This document shows, in pieces, positions 14,994 to 19,471 of a stretch of DNA of 19,471 nucleotides. Every line of letters starts with the position of its first letter. Position 1 is the stretch's first letter. The notes beneath the pieces were generated by a model. The model had not been told where the DNA came from. It did no database searches and saw only the letters and a program-made list of their open reading frames with translations. The stretch spans positions 1 through 19,471 of the forward strand of contig JAFQWT010000189.1 of NCBI GenBank assembly GCA_017407375.1. Direction: 5' to 3'. Both the position numbers and the translations under genes were made by a program. Origin of the DNA: Clostridia bacterium. GTDB taxonomy: Bacteria > Bacillota > Clostridia > Oscillospirales > CAG-272.

Positions 14994-15881
14994 TCACTCC
15001 ACGTTCTGCACCTGCTCGCGGATCTTCTCAAGCTCGCCCTTCATGGCGACGACAAGATGCGCGACCTCGGCGTTTTGGGCCTTACTGCCGATGGTGTTGG
15101 TCTCACGGTTCAGCTCCTGCATCAGAAAATCCAGGCGCCGTCCCGACGGCTCGGGCGCGGCCGCGATCTCGGAAAAGGCGACGAAGTGGCTACGGAGGCG
15201 CGAAAGCTCCTCGTCGATCGCGATGCGGTCGGCAAAGATCGCGACCTCGGTAAGCAGGCGCCCCTCGTCCACGGTAAGATCAAGCTCGCCCGTCAGCTGG
15301 CGGAGGCGGGCCTCGAGGCGGTCACGGTAGGCGGCCTTATCCGCCACCGAAAGCGCCTCGACCTCATCGGCCGCGGCGGCAACACGTGAGAGCTTTTCCC
15401 GCATATCGGCCTCGGTACGCGCCCCCTCCGCGGTGCGGGCGGCAAGGAAGCCCTCGCCCGCCTCACGCAGGACGGGGAAAAGACGCTCCCACGCGGCCTC
15501 GGCATCCTCCTCGGCACGGGTGTAGGTAAAGAGGTCGCGGTTCTCGGCGACGCGCATGGTGGTGATGTCGTCGGGCAGGCCCAGCTCGTCACGCAGGCGG
15601 CAGAGCGCCTCATAATATCCCCGCGCCAGGGCGGTGTCCACGCTTACCGACAGGTCCCCCGCATCGTGGCGGTCCACCGTGATGTAAACGTCGACCTTTC
15701 CGCGCGTTGTCACGTTCTTTTGCAGGTAGGCCTTAATGCGCTCCTCAAGGACCGAGAGGGCGCGCGGCGCCTTCACGGTGCAGTCGAAATAGCGGCTGTT
15801 GACGGCGCGGATCTCAACTGTGACATCACAGTCCTGCCCCTCGGCCCTCGCACGGCCGAAGCCCGTCATGCTTCTGATCAT
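14994..15881 (-). CDS. yicC: YicC/YloC family endoribonuclease
   Basis: The 295-residue protein has the YicC N-terminus (SMTGFGRARAE, then VEIRAVNSRYFD near 22-33) and the conserved C-terminal block with RRLDFLMQELNRETNTIGSKA near 252-272. YicC is a ring-forming endoribonuclease that takes part in RNA decay in E. coli and Bacillus. AAGGAGG lies about seven bases before ATG 15881, so the short MIRS lead before MTGFGRA is included. Its ATG overlaps the nrdR stop (ATGA). Confidence 0.94.
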   Translation of the reverse strand: MIRSMTGFGRARAEGQDCDVTVEIRAVNSRYFDCTVKAPRALSVLEERIKAYLQKNVTTRGKVDVYITVDRHDAGDLSVSVDTALARGYYEALCRLRDELGLPDDITTMRVAENRDLFTYTRAEEDAEAAWERLFPVLREAGEGFLAARTAEGARTEADMREKLSRVAAAADEVEALSVADKAAYRDRLEARLRQLTGELDLTVDEGRLLTEVAIFADRIAIDEELSRLRSHFVAFSEIAAAPEPSGRRLDFLMQELNRETNTIGSKAQNAEVAHLVVAMKGELEKIREQVQNVE

Positions 15882-16354
15882 GGCGTTCCTCCTTTTTTCT
15901 TCTCGGATTTCTTCTCGGCGATCACGCTCGCCAGCTCGTCAAGGAAGGTGGTCACGTCCTTGAACTCACGGTACACCGAGGCAAAGCGGACGTAAGCCAC
16001 GGCATCGACGGCACGCAGATGCTCCATGACCACCTCCCCGATCTCACGGGTGGTGATCTCCCCCGTGATGCGGGAGGCAAGCTCCCCCTCCACGGCGGTG
16101 GCAATGGCCGAGGCGTTCACAGGACGCTTCTCACAGGCCTTCAGGAGACCTGTCTCCAGCTTGTGGCGGTCAAAGATCTCCCGTGAGCCGTCCTTTTTGA
16201 TGACGGTCAGGGGGACGGTGTCCACCACCTCATAGGTCGTAAATCGCTTACCGCAGACCGTACACTCACGGCGGCGGCGGATGCTGTTGTTTTCTTCCAC
16301 GGGGCGGCTGTCCAGCACGCGGCTGTCGGGCGCTCCGCACACGGGGCACTTCAT
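15878..16354 (-). CDS. nrdR: Transcriptional repressor NrdR
   Basis: NrdR represses ribonucleotide reductase genes in response to nucleotide levels. The 158-residue protein has an N-terminal zinc ribbon (Cys3, Cys6, Cys31, Cys34; MKCPVCG and CTVCGKRFTTYE) and an ATP-cone domain from about 47 to 137 (VIKKDGSREIFDRHKLETGL). The tail is basic (KKSEKKKGGTP). I chose ATG 16354 because AAAGGAG lies eight bases before it and the family begins MKCP; the frame is open to 16486 but would run through the promoter. As the first gene of the long operon it may feel its own repression (see the promoter). Confidence 0.96.
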   Translation of the reverse strand: MKCPVCGAPDSRVLDSRPVEENNSIRRRRECTVCGKRFTTYEVVDTVPLTVIKKDGSREIFDRHKLETGLLKACEKRPVNASAIATAVEGELASRITGEITTREIGEVVMEHLRAVDAVAYVRFASVYREFKDVTTFLDELASVIAEKKSEKKKGGTP

Positions 16355-16430
16355 GGGGCGTCTCCTTTCTGAGAGGGGGGCGGCACGCCGCGCGCGCATA
16401 GCGCCGGCGCGTAATACGATAACTCTATAT

Positions 16431-16459
16431 ACTATACCATATTTTAAGCGAATTGTAAA
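16431..16459 (-). promoter_or_regulatory. Sigma-A promoter for the nrdR-rsgA operon
   Basis: On the minus strand, TTTACA (16459-16454) and TATAGT (16436-16431) have a 17-base spacer, and TGG before the -10 box makes an extended -10. Transcription would begin near 16424, about 70 bases before the nrdR start. The leader carries a GC-rich palindrome GCGCCGGCGC at 16401-16410. A partly matching NrdR box at 16422-16436 lies over the -10 box. Confidence 0.85.
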
Positions 16460-16725
16460 GCGGTAACCGAAAAAACTTTTTTTCACTCCGCCGCGGGCAA
16501 GGCCCTCCGCGCCCTTCCCTCCCTCACGTTTTGCAAAGTTTTCTTTTCTTTTTACGCGTTTTCTGAGGGAATGTGCGTGTTTTTTATGTTTTTCTCCCCC
16601 TTTCTCCGACAGAAGGTGGCGGTGCTTCTACACGCTTTGCGCTTATGACCGCGCCGTGAACCGAATATGTCCGCCGGCAGACGACGGCGTTCGTCTCCCT
16701 TCTCACCCGCCGGCGGGGGCGCCCC
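16460..16725. other. Non-coding gap with a nested stem-loop
   Basis: No convincing gene lies between the nrdR promoter and the plus promoter at 16726. The first half is T-rich on the plus strand. Near the right end, CCGCCGGC (16671-16678) pairs with GCCGGCGG (16709-16716), and inside it AGACGA/TCGTCT (16679-16684, 16691-16696) forms a second stem, leaving a 12-base unpaired stretch. Part of the outer stem is self-complementary (GCCGGC), which weakens the case. No known RNA family is recognised. Confidence 0.45.
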
Positions 16726-16754
16726 TTGACAGGGCGGCGGCTATCGTTTATAAT
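16726..16754 (+). promoter_or_regulatory. Perfect consensus sigma-A promoter facing the rluA-like gene end
   Basis: TTGACA (16726-16731) and TATAAT (16749-16754) are separated by 17 bases, an ideal sigma-A promoter. No plus-strand gene follows until deoC at 17544; the transcript would start near 16761 and run antisense to the pseudouridine synthase gene. It could make a small or antisense RNA, or be a long-leader promoter for the deoC operon. Confidence 0.7.
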
Positions 16755-16762
16755 AGAAAAAG

Positions 16763-16785
16763 AAAAAAGCCGCTAAGGCGGCTTT
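16763..16785 (-). terminator. Intrinsic terminator of the pseudouridine synthase gene
   Basis: Read on the minus strand, AAAGCCGC (16785-16778), loop CTTA and GCGGCTTT (16773-16766) run into a T tract (16768-16763), five bases after the stop codon. There is no T tract on the plus side, so it should act on the minus strand only and not stop transcripts from the promoter at 16726. Confidence 0.88.
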
Positions 16786-16789
16786 CGTC

Positions 16790-17437
16790 TTATTCGTTTT
16801 GGAAGTAGGCATAGGCCTCCTCGTGCGGCAGGGGGAGGAAAAAGGACAGCTCCCGCCCGTCCCCGGGATGCGGGAAGGCGAGGCGCCTTGCAAAAAGGCC
16901 AAGGGGTGCCCGCTCACGCCCGCCGTAGCGGCCGTCGCCATAGAGGGGCATGCCGCGCCCCGAGAACTGCACGCGGATCTGGTGGGTGCGCCCCGTACCG
17001 AGGCGGACCGAGACCAGGGAGAGTGGGGCGCCGTCCGCGCCCTTGGCCGTGGCCTCGGTGCGGTAGGTAAGGCGCGCCTCGCGGACGCCGTGGCGGGGGC
17101 GGTCAACGATAAAGGATTTCCCCCTTTTGGCATCGCGGAAGAGGAGGTCGCACATCTCCCCCGCGGGCGGGTCGGGCACGCCGTGGACCACGGCGGCGTA
17201 TTCCTTCAGAAAGTGCCCTGCCTGCATGGCGGCGGAGAGGAGCCCCGCCGTTTTCCCGTCACGGGCAAAGACCATAAGGCCTGCCGTTTCACGGTCAAGG
17301 CGGTGCACGGTAAGGACGGGAGCGCCCAGCACGGCGCCAAGAAGGGCGGGCATCCCCCGGGGGTCCGAGCCCTCGGAGAGCACGCCGCGCGGCTTTTCCG
17401 CAACGACGATCGCATCGTCCCGATACACAATGTTCAT
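16790..17437 (-). CDS. RluA-family pseudouridine synthase
   Basis: The 215-residue protein converts uridine to pseudouridine in rRNA or tRNA; which position cannot be told from sequence. It has the catalytic HRLDRETAGL at 45-54 (Asp48) and the family motif GRTHQIRVQF at 149-158. There is no N-terminal S4 domain, so it is of the short class, near the lower size limit of the family. I chose ATG 17437 because GGGAGGTG lies about eight bases before it; the open frame to 17560 includes the promoter and is not family-like. It is a single-gene unit with its own promoter and terminator, divergent from deoC. Confidence 0.92.
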   Translation of the reverse strand: MNIVYRDDAIVVAEKPRGVLSEGSDPRGMPALLGAVLGAPVLTVHRLDRETAGLMVFARDGKTAGLLSAAMQAGHFLKEYAAVVHGVPDPPAGEMCDLLFRDAKRGKSFIVDRPRHGVREARLTYRTEATAKGADGAPLSLVSVRLGTGRTHQIRVQFSGRGMPLYGDGRYGGRERAPLGLFARRLAFPHPGDGRELSFFLPLPHEEAYAYFQNE

Positions 17438-17457
17438 AAAAGCGCACCTCCCTACAC

Positions 17458-17486
17458 AGTATAGCAGATGAGGCGGTGTTTGGCAA
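17458..17486 (-). promoter_or_regulatory. Sigma-A promoter for the rluA-like gene
   Basis: On the minus strand, TTGCCA (17486-17481) and TATACT (17463-17458) are 17 bases apart, some 21 bases before the start codon. No equally clear plus-strand promoter for deoC is seen in 17487-17543; a small CGCCG/CGGCG inverted repeat (17503-17507, 17516-17520) lies there instead. Confidence 0.75.
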
Positions 17487-17543
17487 GGGCCTTTCACCGA
17501 TGCGCCGAAAAATAACGGCGGATATCCCGCCAGGAGGTTTCCC

Positions 17544-18218
17544 ATGGACGTACAAGCCATTCTTTCCCGCGTGGATCACACCCTGCTCCGCCAGGACGCG
17601 ACAAGGGACGAGATCCTTGCTCTTTGCGACGAGGGTCTTTCCTACCGCTGCGCCTCGGTCTGCATTCCGCCCTCCTTTCTGGAGGTGGCGCGCGCCCACA
17701 CCGAGGGGCGGCTGACGCTTTGCACCGTCATCGGCTTTCCGAACGGGTATATGCGCACAGCCGCCAAGTGCTTTGAGGCCAACGATGCCGTGAGGGCGGG
17801 GGCGGACGAGATCGACATGGTGATCAACGTCGGCGCCCTGCGCGAGGGGCGCTACGACGACGTGCGCGCCGAAGTCGCCGCGGTGAAGGCGGCGTGCGAG
17901 GGGCGGCTCCTTAAGGTCATCATCGAGACCTGCCTGCTCACCGACGAGGAAAAGGCGGTGATGTGCCGTCTTGTGGCCGAGGGAGGGGCGGAATACATCA
18001 AGACCTCCACGGGCTTTGCGGGCGGCGGCGCCACCCCCGAGGACGTGGCGCTCTTAGCGAAGCACCGCCCCCACGGGCTTCTCATTAAGGCGGCGGGCGG
18101 CATCTCGTCGCTTGAGGATGCCGAGCGCTTCCTCGCGCTGGGGGCGGACCGCCTTGGCACCAGCCGCATCGTGCGCATCGTAAAGGAAATGGAAAAGGAG
18201 GGCACCTACCGTGTCTAA
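17544..18218 (+). CDS. deoC: Deoxyribose-phosphate aldolase
   Basis: DeoC splits 2-deoxyribose-5-phosphate into glyceraldehyde-3-phosphate and acetaldehyde. The 224-residue protein is a class I aldolase: the Schiff-base lysine is Lys153 in YIKTSTGFAGGGAT, and partners Asp91 (DMVINVG) and Lys182 (LLIKAAGG) are present. AGGAGG lies six bases before the ATG. It is the first gene of the salvage operon, overlaps deoD by eight bases, and has no plain promoter right upstream, so it may be read from 16726 or from a regulated promoter I could not find. Confidence 0.96.
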   Translation: MDVQAILSRVDHTLLRQDATRDEILALCDEGLSYRCASVCIPPSFLEVARAHTEGRLTLCTVIGFPNGYMRTAAKCFEANDAVRAGADEIDMVINVGALREGRYDDVRAEVAAVKAACEGRLLKVIIETCLLTDEEKAVMCRLVAEGGAEYIKTSTGFAGGGATPEDVALLAKHRPHGLLIKAAGGISSLEDAERFLALGADRLGTSRIVRIVKEMEKEGTYRV

Positions 18219-18936
18219 CACCCCCACCGCTCACATCGGGGCACGCCCCGAGGAGATCGCCAAGGTCGTCCTGATGCCCGGCGACCCGAAGCGCTCCCGC
18301 TTTATTGCCGAGAATTTTCTTGAGGGCGCCGTGCTTTTCAACGATCTGCGCGGCGTGCAGGGCTACACGGGCACCTACCGCGGGCGCCGCGTGTCGGTCA
18401 TGGCCAGCGGCATGGGCATGCCGTCCATGGGCATTTACAGCTACGAGCTCTTCTCCTTCTTCGGCGTGGAGGCCATTTTGCGCATCGGCACGGTGGGCGG
18501 CATGAGCCCTGCGGTGCGCGTGCGTGACCTTCTGCTCGGCATGGGCGCCTCGACCGACTCGGCCTTTGCCTCGCAATACCACCTGCCCGGCAGCTTTGCT
18601 CCCCTGGCCTCCTATCCCCTCCTTTCGGCCGCCGCGAGGATCGCCGAGGAGCGGGGGATGCGCTACCACGTGGGCAACCTCCTCTCGACCGACGTTTTTT
18701 ACGGGGACTCTCCCGCCGACAACGAGGCCTGGCGCAAGATGGGCGTGCTGGGTGTGGAGATGGAGGCGGCCGCCCTCTATATGAACGCGGCACGGACGGG
18801 CAAGCAGGCGCTGGCCATCTGCACGGTCTCCAACCACCTCCTGACGGAGGAGGAAACGACCGCGGCCGAGCGCGAGACCAGCTTCACCGATATGATGACG
18901 CTGGCGCTGGAGACCGCCCTCACCGTCAAGGAGTGA
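18211..18936 (+). CDS. deoD: Purine-nucleoside phosphorylase, hexameric DeoD type
   Basis: DeoD phosphorolyses purine (deoxy)nucleosides to a base and (deoxy)ribose-1-phosphate. The 241-residue protein matches the hexameric class: VLMPGDPKRSRFIAE near 20-34, MASGMGMPSMGIY near 69-81, GVEMEAAALY near 183-192 and TAAERETSF near 217-225. The position of E. coli Asp204, the proposed acid that protonates N7 of the base, is Asn208 here (TVSNHL; codon AAC at 18832-18834), while the following arginine is kept. The start is GTG, with AAGGAGG about nine bases upstream, and it overlaps deoC. The base preference is open because of Asn208. Confidence 0.93.
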   Translation: MSNTPTAHIGARPEEIAKVVLMPGDPKRSRFIAENFLEGAVLFNDLRGVQGYTGTYRGRRVSVMASGMGMPSMGIYSYELFSFFGVEAILRIGTVGGMSPAVRVRDLLLGMGASTDSAFASQYHLPGSFAPLASYPLLSAAARIAEERGMRYHVGNLLSTDVFYGDSPADNEAWRKMGVLGVEMEAAALYMNAARTGKQALAICTVSNHLLTEEETTAAERETSFTDMMTLALETALTVKE

Positions 18937-18939
18937 GCC

Positions 18940-19471
18940 GTGACGGTCCTTGATATTATTGAAAAAAAGAAGGCGGGCCTCGCCCTCACCCGTGAGGAGA
19001 TCGACGTCTTCATCCGCGGCTATACCGAGGGGACGATCCCCGATTATCAGGCCTCGGCGCTCCTGATGGCCATTTGCCTCTGCGGCATGTCCGACCGTGA
19101 GGCCGCCGACCTGGCGGGGGCGATGATGCTCTCGGGTGACGTCATTGACCTTTCCGCCCTGGGGCCTTGCACCGCCGACAAGCATTCAACGGGCGGTGTC
19201 GGTGACAAGACCACGCTCATTGTGGCGCCCTTAGCGGCGGCCGCGGGCTGTACCGTGGCCAAGATGTCGGGCCGTGGGCTCGGGCAGACGGGCGGCACGG
19301 TGGATAAATTGGAGTCGATCGCGGGGTACCGCACCTCGCTCACGCCCGAGGAGTTCCTCAGCACCGTCAAGGCGACACGCCTTGCCGTTGTCGGGCAGAG
19401 CGGCTGCCTTGCCCCTGCCGACAAGAAGCTGTACGCCCTGCGGGACGTGACCGCCACGGTGGACAGCATCC
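18940..19471 (+). CDS. pdp: Pyrimidine-nucleoside phosphorylase, 3' part outside window
   Basis: The window holds the first 177 residues. The protein belongs to the thymidine/pyrimidine phosphorylase family: N-terminal MTVLDIIEKKKAG, DKHSTGGVGDK at 80-90 with the conserved active-site His82 and Ser83, MSGRGLG and TGGTVDKLESI at 109-127, and YALRDVTATVDS near the cut end. It would release pyrimidine bases and (deoxy)ribose-1-phosphate. The start is GTG, three bases after the deoD stop, with AAGGAG (18928-18933) before it. Whether it prefers thymidine (deoA) or a wide range of pyrimidines (pdp) is not settled; the clostridial setting favours pdp. Confidence 0.9.
   Translation, partial: MTVLDIIEKKKAGLALTREEIDVFIRGYTEGTIPDYQASALLMAICLCGMSDREAADLAGAMMLSGDVIDLSALGPCTADKHSTGGVGDKTTLIVAPLAAAAGCTVAKMSGRGLGQTGGTVDKLESIAGYRTSLTPEEFLSTVKATRLAVVGQSGCLAPADKKLYALRDVTATVDSI

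Noticed and set aside
16355..16486. N-terminal extension of NrdR
   Set aside because: The extension would be translated from upstream of the promoter's start point, and the family begins MKCPVCG at the ATG with a good ribosome site.
16621..16696. Signal recognition particle RNA
   Set aside because: GCCGTGAACC resembles a stretch seen in clostridial SRP RNA, but the core with the GGAA loop and the AAGCAGC side is not there.
18085..19185. Minus-strand open frame of 366 codons over deoD and pdp
   Set aside because: The plus-strand reading holds full DeoD and pyrimidine phosphorylase motifs; the minus frame is His/Gly/Arg-rich shadow sequence.
19285..19287. Loss of an active-site histidine in the pyrimidine phosphorylase (GLGQTGGT instead of GLGHTGGT)
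   Set aside because: The active-site histidine of E. coli thymidine phosphorylase (His85) lies in the KHSTGG motif, which is intact here as His82; the residue before TGGT varies among family members.

Overview
The window looks like chromosome of a high-GC, Gram-positive-type member of the Clostridia (Oscillospiraceae-like or a related uncultured order). This rests on the conserved Firmicutes block yicC-remA-rpoZ-priA-def-fmt-Zn protease-rsmB-rlmN-stp-pknB-rsgA, the SD-type ribosome binding sites, the short AT-rich intergenic islands with sigma-A promoters inside GC-rich genes, and the PqqD/HprK-like cassette common in this group. The taxonomic placement is inference; no rRNA is present.

Layout. 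Positions 10-141 hold an array of small hairpins joined by a repeated AATTCAT heptamer. Next comes a minus-strand pair, a flavin reductase-like protein and an ABC exporter, driven from a consensus promoter at 2476-2504. A divergent plus-strand promoter (2620-2649) drives a 74-residue Pro/Thr-rich lipoprotein. A hairpin terminator follows, then three translationally coupled genes: an HPr-kinase-like ATPase, a PqqD-like protein and a small S24/S26-type Ser-His peptidase. A bidirectional terminator at 4354-4379 separates these from the convergent block.

From 16354 down to 4378 runs one compact minus-strand operon: nrdR, yicC, remA, rpoZ, priA, def, fmt, a YugP-type zinc peptidase, rsmB, rlmN, a PP2C phosphatase, a PknB-type kinase and rsgA. 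Most junctions overlap or are separated by a few bases, and the only strong promoter seen lies upstream of nrdR. The genes combine dNTP-supply control, RNA processing, transcription, replication restart, N-terminal protein formylation and deformylation, rRNA modification, Ser/Thr signalling and 30S maturation. gmk and coaBC, normally in this block in Bacillus, are absent, as are rpe and thiN at its end. The kinase lacks PASTA domains.

The right end holds an uncharted 435-base gap (16355-16789) with a perfect plus-strand promoter facing the end of a pseudouridine synthase gene. Beyond it is a plus-strand nucleoside salvage operon, deoC-deoD-pdp, with pdp cut by the window edge. It would phosphorolyse nucleosides and feed deoxyribose-5-phosphate to glycolysis.

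The best candidates for something undescribed are the hairpin array at the left edge and the lipoprotein/kinase/PqqD/peptidase locus, which has parts of a RiPP-type tailoring system but no cyclase or radical SAM enzyme in view.
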